Below are positions 1-8,638 of a stretch of 64,000 bases of DNA, piece after piece. A program made the position numbers and the translations under genes. Origin of the DNA: DASWTL01 sp035575925. GTDB lineage: Bacteria > Bacteroidota > Bacteroidia > Sphingobacteriales > Sphingobacteriaceae. The notes beneath the pieces are model-generated. The model did no database searches. It was not told the DNA's origin and was given only the letters and a program-made list of their open reading frames with translations. Location: the NCBI GenBank assembly GCA_035575925.1, contig DATLXK010000040.1, positions 1 to 64,000 of the forward strand, in the 5' to 3' direction. Each line of letters opens with the position of its first letter. Within the stretch, counting starts at the first letter, position 1.

Positions 1-12
1 ATGAATAAGTAC

Positions 13-146
13 AACAGCGCCTAACATTAAGTTAAAGCAAAAGCAGGCAACGCGGTTTATGGAAGCAACAAATTTTTATTACTTTCATTGCAAACCGGAA
101 GGCAGAAGTTATTAACGCTTCAGCTCTAACTAACGGCGTTATAAGC
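13..146. repeat. attC-like imperfect palindrome, left edge of defence module
   Basis: The element opens with AACAGCGCCTAAC (13-25) and closes with CGTTATAAGC around 139-148. Between them the arms pair imperfectly: 31-44 with 117-130 (11 of 14 positions) and CGGTTT (53-58) with AAACCG (93-98). CCTAAC and GTTATAA resemble the R'' and R' boxes of integron attC sites (RYYYAAC / GTTRRRY). The related element at 8639-8763 starts with nearly the same bases (AACAGCACCTAC). Calling it attC-like is inference from form and length; no integrase is in the window. Confidence 0.5.
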
Positions 147-467
147 AAGCCTAAAAGACGACAGTGCAACCATCGGGCGGACAACTAAACGACCAGACTT
201 TTGACTTCCAAATTAACTTTCGGTGACCAAAAATCGGTTGACAAATCCGCTGTAACTCGACACCGTCCTGACCAGTTTACCGACACTCAAGCCAACGCAT
301 TTGTTTTAAAAATTTTCCCACCGCACATTTTAAAAAACAATTTTAGCCAGCCCACATTGGCACATTTGGGGTTTTCCCCACCGCACAAGCCGACACAAAA
401 GCAAACCCCAAAAGAGCCAATTTTCCGACCCGCCATAACGATGTTGAAAAGATTTCGGGAAATAAGA
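147..467. other. Non-coding left flank of the defence module
   Basis: About 320 bases without a convincing gene. A 93-codon open frame exists but has low-complexity, repeat-like composition and no recognisable product. The stretch has C-rich and A-rich runs on the top strand. It contains the left arm of a 45-bp inverted repeat (300-344) and a local GGGGTTTT...AAACCCC stem around 366-412. No promoter other than the one at 468-497 was seen. Confidence 0.5.
300..344. repeat. Left arm of 45-bp inverted repeat framing the defence operon
   Basis: The 17-mer TTTGTTTTAAAAATTTT (300-316) is the exact reverse complement of 8517-8533. After a 10-nt spacer, ATTTTAAAAAACAATTTT (327-344) is the reverse complement of 8489-8506 with one mismatch. 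Spacer length is the same (10 nt) at both ends although its sequence is not conserved. This is seen directly; its role is unknown. Confidence 0.7.
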
Positions 468-497
468 TTGACAATTAAATAACAATTACTAAGTTTG
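468..497 (+). promoter_or_regulatory. Bacteroidota-type promoter of the xre/R-M/Argonaute operon
   Basis: TTG at 468-470 and TAAGTTTG at 490-497 are separated by 19 bases. That is the -33/-7 promoter form of Bacteroidota (TTTG or TTG, 19-21 bases, TAnnTTTG). Transcription would start near 503-506, giving a leader of only about 15 nt before the ATG at 520. It is the only promoter evident upstream of the five-gene operon. Confidence 0.65.
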
Positions 498-526
498 ACA
501 CTTATTGTCAATAGAATATATGTCAA
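495..526. promoter_or_regulatory. Probable operator (C-box) for the XRE controller
   Basis: TTGACA (495-500), spacer CTTAT and TGTCAA (506-511) form a perfect 6-bp inverted repeat overlapping the -7 element and the likely start point. Extra half-sites are TTGACA at 468-473 (over the -33 element) and TGTCAA at 521-526 (over the start codon). C proteins of restriction-modification systems bind such nested palindromes and control their own transcription. That the product of 520-831 binds here is inference from position and symmetry. Confidence 0.6.
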
Positions 527-831
527 CAGAAACATTAGGCGAAAAGCTTAGACAAATCAGAGAGCAAAACGAATTGCCTTTAAGAAAGGTAGCCGTATTG
601 CTTGACATTGATGTAGCCATTCTGAGTAAAATGGAAAGAGGCGAACGTAAACTTTCAAAAGAAGTTGTATTGAAGCTTGCTGACATCTATAAAAGCAACC
701 CTGACGAACTATTGGTGCTATTCCTCAGCGAAAAAATAATGTATGAAATTCAAGACGAAGACCTTGGAGAAAAAGCATTAAAAGTAGCGGAAAAGAGAGT
801 TAAATATTTAAAAGCCAATAAGACCAAATGA
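520..831 (+). CDS. XRE-family helix-turn-helix regulator (R-M controller type)
   Basis: A 103-residue DNA-binding protein. The N-terminal region (LGEKLRQIREQNELPLRKVA...LSKMERGERKLSKE) is a standard HTH_3/XRE fold, with the recognition helix near residues 33-45, followed by a short charged tail. The frame is open from a TTG at 505, but the ATG at 520 gives a normal XRE N-terminus and lies just after the predicted transcription start, so 520 is preferred. Its stop overlaps the ATG of the next gene (ATGA), which couples it to the restriction-modification protein. Position and the promoter palindrome suggest a controller that times expression of the R-M genes and perhaps of the downstream Argonaute-SIR2 pair. 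Confidence 0.85.
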   Translation: MSTETLGEKLRQIREQNELPLRKVAVLLDIDVAILSKMERGERKLSKEVVLKLADIYKSNPDELLVLFLSEKIMYEIQDEDLGEKALKVAEKRVKYLKANKTK

Positions 832-3815
832 CTGTTAAAAAACTTATAGAAAAATATAACGCAGACAGAAAATACTACTTGACAAACAAGTATAATGAAA
901 CACTGCTCCGCAGTGATTTCTTAGACCCGTTTTTTGAGTTGCTTGGTTGGGACATCAAAAATAACGCAGGTAAACCGACAAACGAAAGAGAAGTAATTTT
1001 AGAAGAAGCATTAAAAGAAAATGCTTCGGAACATTCAAAAAAACCTGATTATACTTTTCGCTTATTTTCAGAAAGAAAATTCTTTTTAGAAGCTAAAAAA
1101 CCTTGTGTAGCAATAGAATCAAATAATGATTCAGCTAAACAAGTTAGAAGGTATGGCTTTACAGCCAAATTAAAAATTTCCGTTTTATCAAATTTTGAAT
1201 ACCTAATTATTTACGACACCTCCGTAAAAGTTGACAAAGACGACAACTTCCAAAAAGCATTAATAAAAAAATATCATTACACCGAATACGAAAGCAAATT
1301 TGAAGAAATCAAAAAGCTTTTAGGAAAAGATGTTGTTTATTCAGGTGCATTTGAAACAGAATGGAAAGAAATTGAAACTAAAATTAACCAGTATTCCATC
1401 GATAATCTTTTCTTAAACCAAATCAATGAATGGCGGAAGGTTTTAGGTGCTGAAATTTACAAACACGACCCTAAAATTGGGGAACAACAATTAAACGATG
1501 TCGTCCAAAGTTATTTGAACAGAGTTTTATTTCTCCGTGTTTGCGAGGACAGAAATTTAGAAGATTATCAAACACTTTTAAAGTTTGCTAACGCAAACGA
1601 CTTTAAGGCTTTAATCAAAAAATTTGAACAAGCCGACAAACGCTATAATTCAGGGCTGTTTGACCAATTGCTTAAAGACAAGATTGTAGAAAATATTAGC
1701 TCCGTTTTTTGGACAATAATCAGACAACTTTATTATCCTGAAAGCCCTTATTCTTTTAGTGTTTTTTCATCAGACATTTTAGGAAGTATTTATGAAATTT
1801 TCCTTTCAGAAAAATTAATAATAGAAAATAAAACGATTGCTTTAGTAAAGAAACTTGAAAATATTGATAGGGACATTGTTACGACACCAACTTTTATTAT
1901 CAGCGATATTTTAAGAAATACAGTTCTTGTTAAATGCCTAGGAAAAACTGACAAAGAAATATTAAAACTAAAATTCGCTGACATTTCCTGCGGTTCGGGT
2001 GCATTTTTATTAGAGCTATTTCAATTGCTGAATGATATTTTTATTGATTATTACTTACAAACAGACAAATCAAAACTCATTCAAACAAACCTTGATACAT
2101 ACAAACTACCATTCAAGATAAAAAGAGAACTTCTATTGAATTGCATTTTTGGAGTTGACAAAGATTACAATGCAGTTGAAGCAACAAAATTCGGATTACT
2201 CCTAAAACTATTAGAGGGTGAAGATGTGAACTCTACAAATGCTACAAAGCCTGTTTTGCCTGACCTTTCACAAAACATTTTCTTTGGCAATAGTCTGTTG
2301 AATCCAAAACAAGTTACCAATAAGAAAGACCAAGTAATTATAAATCCGTTTGATTTTTCAAAACTTCGTTTTGATGTTATCGTAGGCAATCCCCCTTATA
2401 TGAAGTCGGAGGATATGAAAAACATTACTCCACTTGAATTACCTCTTTATAAATCAATTTACACATCAGCATACAAGCAGTTTGACAAGTATTTTCTTTT
2501 CGTTCAGCAAGGAATTGACTTATTAACTGCTGATGGAATTTTAGGTTATATCATTCCGAGCAAATTTACTAAAGTTGGAGCAGGTAAAAAGCTTCGAGAA
2601 CTTCTTTCAGATAAAGAATATTTACATTCAATTGTATCATTTGGTGCAAATCAAGTTTTTACAAATAAAACAACGTATACAAGCATTTTAATACTCACTA
2701 AGAAGAAACAAAAGGAATTTTCTTATACTGAAGTAAAGAGTTTAACAGAATGGAAAATCAGAGATTTTAAACAAATAGAATTTGACAATATAGAATCAAA
2801 AAAACTTTCAAGTGATTTGTGGTTTTTAATTCCACCATACTTAAAAACTATATACAATTCAATTTTAAATCAGAGTGAAACTCTTGAAAATATTGTAGGG
2901 AAAAAGAATATAAACAATGGCATCCAAACCAGTGCAAATGATGTATTTGTAATAAAAGCCACAAAGGTTGATAAGAACTTTATCTATTTTGAAAAAAATG
3001 GGAATGATTATAAAATAGAAAAGTCAGCAACAAAGCCATACTATGAAACTGCAAGAAAAAAGGGTGAAGATAAGCTCAACACATACAGGACACTTAAGCC
3101 TAATGCATTTGTTATTTATCCCTACCAAGTAATTAAAGGTAAAGCTGAATTCATCGTAGAAAAGCAATTCAAGAAAAATTATCCATTTGCTTATAAGTAT
3201 TTGGAAAGTAATAAATCAAGATTAGCAGAGAGAGACGTTAAGCCAATTCCAAAAACAAAAAATGAATGGTATAGATACGGCAGAAGTCAATATCTTGAAC
3301 TTGGAGAAATAAAAGAAAAAATAATTATTGGTGTAATGTCATCTGGTGAAAAATACCCGATAGACTTCTCAAAGACATTACATACAGCGGGAGGAACAGC
3401 AGGATATTGCAGTATCTACTTATCTCCGAAGAATCCATATTCGATATATTACATTCAGGCAATTTTAAATTCAAGATATGTTGAATGGATAATTCATTTG
3501 AGAGGCGAAGTTTTCCGAGGCGGTTATATTGCAAGAGGAACAAAGGTTCTTAATAATTTGCCTCTTCGCAAAATTGATTTTACAAATACAAAGGATAAAG
3601 CACTTCACGACAAAATTGTAGAACTCCAAAAGGAACTAATAAAAATTCAAGATGAAATTGATGCAAACATTGGTAACAAAAGAGCATTAACTCCATTACA
3701 AAGCCAGTTTTCAAGAGAAAAAATAGCTTTAGAAAAGCTATTAGCCAAATTATATGATCTAGGCAATGATGATTCATTAATCCCATTAATAAAAGAATTG
3801 TATGAAGCTAATTGA
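828..3815 (+). CDS. Eco57I-like type IIG restriction-modification protein
   Basis: A 995-residue fused endonuclease and N6-adenine methyltransferase. The N-terminal part carries a PD-(D/E)xK-like motif (PDYTFRLF...FFLEAKKP, about residues 80-95) expected to cut DNA. The methyltransferase core has motif I DISCGSG (D385) for S-adenosylmethionine and motif IV NPPY (N521) for the target adenine. The C-terminal third should hold target recognition. Length and partnering with a separate adenine methyltransferase match the Eco57I system (about 997 aa plus about 544 aa). It overlaps the regulator by 4 bp and the next gene by 14 bp. The recognition sequence cannot be read from the protein. No inverted second cassette lies next to it, unlike the type IIG gene at 29105. 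Confidence 0.9.
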   Translation: MTVKKLIEKYNADRKYYLTNKYNETLLRSDFLDPFFELLGWDIKNNAGKPTNEREVILEEALKENASEHSKKPDYTFRLFSERKFFLEAKKPCVAIESNNDSAKQVRRYGFTAKLKISVLSNFEYLIIYDTSVKVDKDDNFQKALIKKYHYTEYESKFEEIKKLLGKDVVYSGAFETEWKEIETKINQYSIDNLFLNQINEWRKVLGAEIYKHDPKIGEQQLNDVVQSYLNRVLFLRVCEDRNLEDYQTLLKFANANDFKALIKKFEQADKRYNSGLFDQLLKDKIVENISSVFWTIIRQLYYPESPYSFSVFSSDILGSIYEIFLSEKLIIENKTIALVKKLENIDRDIVTTPTFIISDILRNTVLVKCLGKTDKEILKLKFADISCGSGAFLLELFQLLNDIFIDYYLQTDKSKLIQTNLDTYKLPFKIKRELLLNCIFGVDKDYNAVEATKFGLLLKLLEGEDVNSTNATKPVLPDLSQNIFFGNSLLNPKQVTNKKDQVIINPFDFSKLRFDVIVGNPPYMKSEDMKNITPLELPLYKSIYTSAYKQFDKYFLFVQQGIDLLTADGILGYIIPSKFTKVGAGKKLRELLSDKEYLHSIVSFGANQVFTNKTTYTSILILTKKKQKEFSYTEVKSLTEWKIRDFKQIEFDNIESKKLSSDLWFLIPPYLKTIYNSILNQSETLENIVGKKNINNGIQTSANDVFVIKATKVDKNFIYFEKNGNDYKIEKSATKPYYETARKKGEDKLNTYRTLKPNAFVIYPYQVIKGKAEFIVEKQFKKNYPFAYKYLESNKSRLAERDVKPIPKTKNEWYRYGRSQYLELGEIKEKIIIGVMSSGEKYPIDFSKTLHTAGGTAGYCSIYLSPKNPYSIYYIQAILNSRYVEWIIHLRGEVFRGGYIARGTKVLNNLPLRKIDFTNTKDKALHDKIVELQKELIKIQDEIDANIGNKRALTPLQSQFSREKIALEKLLAKLYDLGNDDSLIPLIKELYEAN

Positions 3816-5415
3816 GAACGCAACAGCAGAAAAATTAAGGGGTGGATTTTATACTCCTGAACCAATTGCAGAATTTATTTTGCGTTGGGGTATTAATGGA
3901 AGCACCGACTTTGATATACTTGAGCCAAGTTGTGGCGATGGCGTATTCCTTGAACAGTTGAAGGAATTAAAATCAAAGTATAAATCAATTACTGCAATCG
4001 AATTTGATGAAATTGAAGCCCAAAAAGCAGAGAAAATTGTTTTGAAAAACAAACAAATCATCAACGATGATTTTCATACTTATTGCAATAACACTTTGCA
4101 ACGATTTGACTTAGTTATAGGAAATCCGCCATATATACGTTACCAGTTTTTTGACAGAAAACAACAAGTTGAGGCAGGCGATATTTTTATAAAGGCAGGT
4201 TTGACTTATTCTAAACTTACAAATGCTTGGGTTTCTTTCGTTGTTGGCTCTTCCCTTTTATTGAAAGACAAAGGCGGTAAAATCGGTTTTGTTTTGCCAG
4301 CAGAAATTTTACAAGTTTCGTTTGCACTACAATTGAGAAAATTTATTGCACAGTTTTACAATAAAATAAATATCATTTCATTTGAGAAATTGGTTTTCCC
4401 TGACATTCAGCAAGAAGTTGTTTTACTTCTTTGCGAAAAAAACGGAAGTAAAGAACACAACATTGAACATATTGAATTGAAAGATGCAAGTGAATTGAAA
4501 ACGCTTGATACTGCCAAATTAAAAAGCCCACAAAAGAAAATTGATTTTAAATCTAACAAATGGACTTTCTATTTTTTAGAACAAGAGGAAATTGATTTTT
4601 TAGAAAACATTGCCACGAAAAGAAACATTTCAACTCTCGGAAAATATGCAAAAGTTGAAGTTGGCATAACAACAGGTTCAAATGATTTCTTTACTGTTCC
4701 ACTTACAACAGTTGAAGAATATGAGCTTCACGACTATGCAAAACCAATGGTTGGAAGAAGTGTTCAGGTAAACAGTGTGATTTTCACAGAAAAAGATTGG
4801 GAGAAAAATAAATTCTCAAAAGCCAAAGCACATTTACTTGCATTTCCTGACAAACAAAACCTCAATCAGAAAAACGGAGCAGTAAAATACATTGCTCACG
4901 GAGAAAGTTTGGGTATTCACAAAGGTTATAAGACAGGCATTAGAAATGATTGGTTTGTAGTTCCATCTTTGAAAATTTCAGATGCTTTATTTATTAGAAG
5001 GAATAATCTTTATCCACGATTGATAATTAATGAAGCAGGAGCATACACAACAGACACAATGCACCGAGTTTTTGTAAAACAAGGAACGGATATAAATGCA
5101 CTTACAGCCAGTTATTACAATTCTCTATCACTTGCATTTACAGAAGTAAGCGGAAGAAGCCACGGTGGCGGAGTTTTAGAGTTAATGCCAAATGAAGCTG
5201 AAAAGGTTTTATTGCCATATCACAAAGACAACGCAAAGTTGCTTTTTCAAATTGACAAATTGATTCGGGACAAAACAGATATTGAAGAAGTTTTGAAAAT
5301 AACCAATCAAATAATCTTGAAAGAACATTACGGCTTGACGCAAAAGGAAATAAATTTAGCTCATAGCATTTGGAAAAAGCTATCATCAAGGAGATTAAAT
5401 AGAAATAAAATTTGA
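3802..5415 (+). CDS. N6-adenine DNA methyltransferase, Eco57I/TaqI type
   Basis: A 537-residue methyltransferase without a nuclease domain. Motif I ILEPSCGDGVF lies near residues 38-48 and motif IV GNPPYIRYQ near residue 107. The opening (LRGGFYTPEPIAEFILRW) is typical of TaqI/Eco57I modification enzymes, and the C-terminal half fits a TaqI-like recognition domain. The start lies inside the end of the upstream R-M gene, so translation is likely coupled. In Eco57I systems the extra enzyme protects the strand or state the fused enzyme does not modify; that role is inferred here. Only 6 bp separate it from the Argonaute gene. Confidence 0.88.
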   Translation: MKLIENATAEKLRGGFYTPEPIAEFILRWGINGSTDFDILEPSCGDGVFLEQLKELKSKYKSITAIEFDEIEAQKAEKIVLKNKQIINDDFHTYCNNTLQRFDLVIGNPPYIRYQFFDRKQQVEAGDIFIKAGLTYSKLTNAWVSFVVGSSLLLKDKGGKIGFVLPAEILQVSFALQLRKFIAQFYNKINIISFEKLVFPDIQQEVVLLLCEKNGSKEHNIEHIELKDASELKTLDTAKLKSPQKKIDFKSNKWTFYFLEQEEIDFLENIATKRNISTLGKYAKVEVGITTGSNDFFTVPLTTVEEYELHDYAKPMVGRSVQVNSVIFTEKDWEKNKFSKAKAHLLAFPDKQNLNQKNGAVKYIAHGESLGIHKGYKTGIRNDWFVVPSLKISDALFIRRNNLYPRLIINEAGAYTTDTMHRVFVKQGTDINALTASYYNSLSLAFTEVSGRSHGGGVLELMPNEAEKVLLPYHKDNAKLLFQIDKLIRDKTDIEEVLKITNQIILKEHYGLTQKEINLAHSIWKKLSSRRLNRNKI

Positions 5416-5421
5416 TAATAA

Positions 5422-7332
5422 ATGGCAAACATTAGATTAAATATATTACCAGTTTCCGAGAGTGATTTTTCTTTCAAAGTATTCAGGAAACTAAAACAAG
5501 AAGATGATACTAAAGAAGATAATATATATTTTTATCATCTTCCAGAAGATTCAGACTTAACAAAACGAAAAGGTTATTGGGTGTCTTTCATACCAAGACA
5601 AGGTTTTGAAGAATTTGAAAATCATTCATTTTACGCCATTGGATTAACCAAACGCTTTTTAACAGAACAATTATTAAACACATTAACAAAAAACGGTTGT
5701 CCGATTCCTTATAATGTTTCTATACGTTTTACCGAAGAGAAAGTTGAGTTCACATTACACGAATTCACAAAAGGCAAACAAATCATATACTTATCTCCGT
5801 TTTACTTTGAAGAGCAAAGAAGATTCGGTTTTATTATTGATTTTAGATTTTCAAGAAATAAAGAACTCCTATTTGACAAAGAAGTACAAATTTTGAGTTT
5901 AAGCCTTGATAGCCAAGGTCGGAGTAACAAAAATTATTATTCAGATAAATTCAGATTGATTCAGTCATTTTTAGATAAAGTCTTTGACAACATTCAGAAA
6001 ATAAGAGAAGGAGAAAATAATTTATTACACATTGAGAAAGAACTTATAGAAACACCCGTTTTTCAACTTAATAAAAAAGAGTACATTTTCAGTAATAAAA
6101 GTACAGCAAACTCCCAATTCCAAGGAATTAGAAACTATGGTCCACTTCATAAAATAGACAAAGAAGTATTATTTGTTTTCATTTTTGAAGACCGTTTTAA
6201 ATCATTTGCCAATGAATTGTATTTAAGTTTAACAGGCAAATCAAACCCCGGAACATTCCCTGGATTTGAACAAATGTTTGGCGTAATAATAAATACAAGT
6301 AATGTAAAACAAATTAAAATTGAAGGTTTTTCTAATGACCAGCTACTTTCAATTGTCGATAAGGTAAAAGCATATCAAGAGGCTGAACCAAATAAAAAGG
6401 TTATTGGGATTTACATAGAAGATTATTCAACGGACACCGAAGATATTATTGCCTCAAATCATTATTATTTTATGAAATACAATTTCATAAAAAATAATCT
6501 CCCTTTACAAGTGGTAAATTATCGTAAACTAAGCGAAAAAAACTCTTTAAAATGGTCAACTTCTAATGTTGCATTAGCAATGTTTGCTAAAATGGGTGGT
6601 ATTCCTTGGGTAGTTAAACCAAGTAATATCAATTGTTTAATATTAGGTGTTGGAAGCTCTCATAAAAGAAATGAAGAAACTGGTGAGATTACTAAATACT
6701 TTGCTTACACAGTTTGCTTAGATTCAAGCGGTCTTTACAAGACATTAGAAGTTTTGGCAGATGAAACCTCAGAAACAAATTATTTGCAAAAGCTAAAGTC
6801 CAACTTAATCAAGCTTTTAAAGGACGGTAGAATGAGTGATTATAAAACCTGCGTACTTCATTTACCTTTTAAAATAAAACAGAATGAAATTACTGCAATA
6901 TCAGAAGCCATAAAACAAGTTGATGACATTGAATTTGTTGCTATTAAAGTAAATCTTGATAATAAATATTTTGGCTATAGTTTCCATAATACATTTGTGC
7001 CATACGAAAGTAGTTTTGTGAAACTATCACGAAGTGAATATTTAGTTTGGTTTGAAGGTTTACTGTATGGAAAGGAAGTAGTTGACAAAAGATTAGCAAA
7101 TCCAGTTCATATACAATTTTTAAATTTAGGGAATCAAAAAGGATTTGATGAAAGAAAGTATTTGCAAGATGTTTTAAACTTATCAGGTGCAAATTGGAGA
7201 GGATTTAACGCTAAATCTATTCCAATATCAATCTATTATTCTCAAATCATTGCTAAATATTCAGAAGCATTTGAGAAAATAGATGGCTATGAGGAAAATT
7301 CTATTTCAAATGATAAACCTTGGTTTTTATAA
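5422..7332 (+). CDS. Catalytically inactive prokaryotic Argonaute (long-B-like)
   Basis: A 636-residue Argonaute. GIRNYGPL near residue 235 marks the linker before the MID domain, and KMGGIPWVV (390-398) and NWRGFNAKSIPISIYYSQII near the C-terminus are PIWI signatures. MID residues expected to hold the guide 5' end appear intact: Y348 or Y349, K352, Q363, K390. The PIWI catalytic site is broken: LGVGSS (408-413) has G411 where IGIDxS has the first Asp, and the later RDG-type site reads LHLPFK. It should bind guide and target but not cut. About 230 residues precede MID, more than in short pAgos and compatible with N plus a reduced PAZ, as in long-B pAgos. The SIR2 gene starts 9 bp downstream, as in SIR2-associated long-B systems that kill infected cells. 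Confidence 0.9.
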   Translation: MANIRLNILPVSESDFSFKVFRKLKQEDDTKEDNIYFYHLPEDSDLTKRKGYWVSFIPRQGFEEFENHSFYAIGLTKRFLTEQLLNTLTKNGCPIPYNVSIRFTEEKVEFTLHEFTKGKQIIYLSPFYFEEQRRFGFIIDFRFSRNKELLFDKEVQILSLSLDSQGRSNKNYYSDKFRLIQSFLDKVFDNIQKIREGENNLLHIEKELIETPVFQLNKKEYIFSNKSTANSQFQGIRNYGPLHKIDKEVLFVFIFEDRFKSFANELYLSLTGKSNPGTFPGFEQMFGVIINTSNVKQIKIEGFSNDQLLSIVDKVKAYQEAEPNKKVIGIYIEDYSTDTEDIIASNHYYFMKYNFIKNNLPLQVVNYRKLSEKNSLKWSTSNVALAMFAKMGGIPWVVKPSNINCLILGVGSSHKRNEETGEITKYFAYTVCLDSSGLYKTLEVLADETSETNYLQKLKSNLIKLLKDGRMSDYKTCVLHLPFKIKQNEITAISEAIKQVDDIEFVAIKVNLDNKYFGYSFHNTFVPYESSFVKLSRSEYLVWFEGLLYGKEVVDKRLANPVHIQFLNLGNQKGFDERKYLQDVLNLSGANWRGFNAKSIPISIYYSQIIAKYSEAFEKIDGYEENSISNDKPWFL

Positions 7333-7341
7333 AATAATAAA

Positions 7342-8394
7342 ATGGAAATAAAAGGCGAACATTTACTATTTCTCTTTGGTGCTGGTGCAAGTGTTGATGC
7401 AGGGATACCTCATTCAAACAAAATGGTTAACGATATAGAAAAACTCATTATTGACCATAATGATTGGAAAGCGTACAAGGATTTATATTTTTATTTAAAA
7501 AGTAGTATAAATTATTCAGATGGAATTCTTGGAAAGTTTAACGTGCCATTTAATGTAGAACGCCTACTTATCGTTATTACTGAAATTGAAAAAAGAGAGA
7601 GTAATATAATGTATCCTTTCATTGGTACTTGGAACATTAGGTTGCTTGATTTGGCTGGAAATAATTTTGAAAATATTAAGAAGTTTCATAAGCTAATAAG
7701 GAAACAATTAAACGAATGGGTCGGACTTAGGAGTTATGATAATGCGAACTATTATCAATCTTTTGTTTCACTTTCTGCTGATGTGGCTAATCTAATGAAA
7801 GTCTTTACACTCAATTATGATTTGTGTTTTGAAAATATTGTTGGTAAAGAAAAAAATATAGAAATTGGATTTACTAAAGAAACGAATGAGTGGCATCAAT
7901 CCAATTTTGAAAATATTGATGGAAAACATTACAATTTATACAAACTTCACGGGTCAGTTGATTGGTATCTATCTGACAATAGGCTTTTCAAGAGTCAAAA
8001 AATTGAATCAGAACCTGAGTTGATTTTTGGAATTCAACACAAAATGACTTCTGTTGACCCATACTTTTACTACTCCTCTATATTAAGAAATTCTTGTTTT
8101 AATGAAGCTAAAATTATCACAATTATTGGTTATTCATACGCTGATGATTATGTCAATGTAATATTATCTCAAGCACTAAATTCAAGAAGTGAACTTAGAA
8201 TAATAAATGTTGCACCACTATTTGATAACACAAAGGAATCAGAAATATCATATATCAAAAACAAGCTAAATTTAAAAGGTGAAAATCAAATTATTTATAT
8301 TGATAGTACGGCAAAGGAATTTATGACAAATACAATGAATAAGGAGTTTTTTGAAAGTAATATTGGAGAGCCTGATGGTGTACCATTTGAATAG
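7342..8394 (+). CDS. SIR2-family NADase-type effector partnered with Argonaute
   Basis: A 350-residue protein that is essentially one SIR2 domain. GAGASVDAGIP near residues 12-22 is the NAD-binding loop; TLNYD contains N158 and D160; LHGSVDW contains H203. These match the catalytic Asn and His of defence-type SIR2 proteins. A late segment (IITIIGYSYADDYVN, about residues 255-270) is the usual SIR2 closing strand and helix. No APAZ region is present, which separates it from the SIR2-APAZ subunit of short pAgo (SPARSA) systems. Known SIR2 partners of inactive pAgos deplete NAD+ when the Argonaute finds invader nucleic acid; that role is inferred here from family and context. It is the last gene of the operon. 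Confidence 0.88.
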   Translation: MEIKGEHLLFLFGAGASVDAGIPHSNKMVNDIEKLIIDHNDWKAYKDLYFYLKSSINYSDGILGKFNVPFNVERLLIVITEIEKRESNIMYPFIGTWNIRLLDLAGNNFENIKKFHKLIRKQLNEWVGLRSYDNANYYQSFVSLSADVANLMKVFTLNYDLCFENIVGKEKNIEIGFTKETNEWHQSNFENIDGKHYNLYKLHGSVDWYLSDNRLFKSQKIESEPELIFGIQHKMTSVDPYFYYSSILRNSCFNEAKIITIIGYSYADDYVNVILSQALNSRSELRIINVAPLFDNTKESEISYIKNKLNLKGENQIIYIDSTAKEFMTNTMNKEFFESNIGEPDGVPFE

Positions 8395-8638
8395 TCCATC
8401 TCACAGGTGTAAGCACAATTGCAATTCGCACAAAACAACCGCACAATCCAAAAATTGCAATAGAGCTTTCACCTTTGCCACCCAAAGAAAAATTATTTTT
8501 TAAAATCTCCCCTTCTAAAATTTTTAAAACAAACAACGCACAGGCGACACAAACTGACCCAAACACAACTCGACAATGACAGCGAAACTCACGGCAGACA
8601 ACGACTTTACAACCTCGACAGTAAGAAGGCCAGCTTAT
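8395..8638. other. Non-coding right flank of the defence module
   Basis: About 240 bases after the SIR2 stop with no credible gene. The top strand is A- and C-rich with repeated CGCACA and CGACA words, like the left flank at 150-420. It contains the right arm of the 45-bp inverted repeat (8489-8533). ATTGCAAT occurs twice around 8418-8462 and could form a hairpin. A 63-codon frame over 8576-8767 runs through the attC-like element and is judged spurious. Confidence 0.5.
8489..8533. repeat. Right arm of 45-bp inverted repeat framing the defence operon
   Basis: 8517-8533 is the exact reverse complement of 300-316. 8489-8506 is the reverse complement of 327-344 with one mismatch. The 10-nt spacer (8507-8516) keeps its length but not its sequence. 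Confidence 0.7.

Noticed and set aside
201..482. 93-codon open frame in the left flank
   Set aside because: Repeat-like composition, spans an inverted-repeat arm and has no recognisable protein features.
7342..8394. SPARSA-type SIR2-APAZ subunit
   Set aside because: The protein ends with the SIR2 fold at 350 residues and has no APAZ region.
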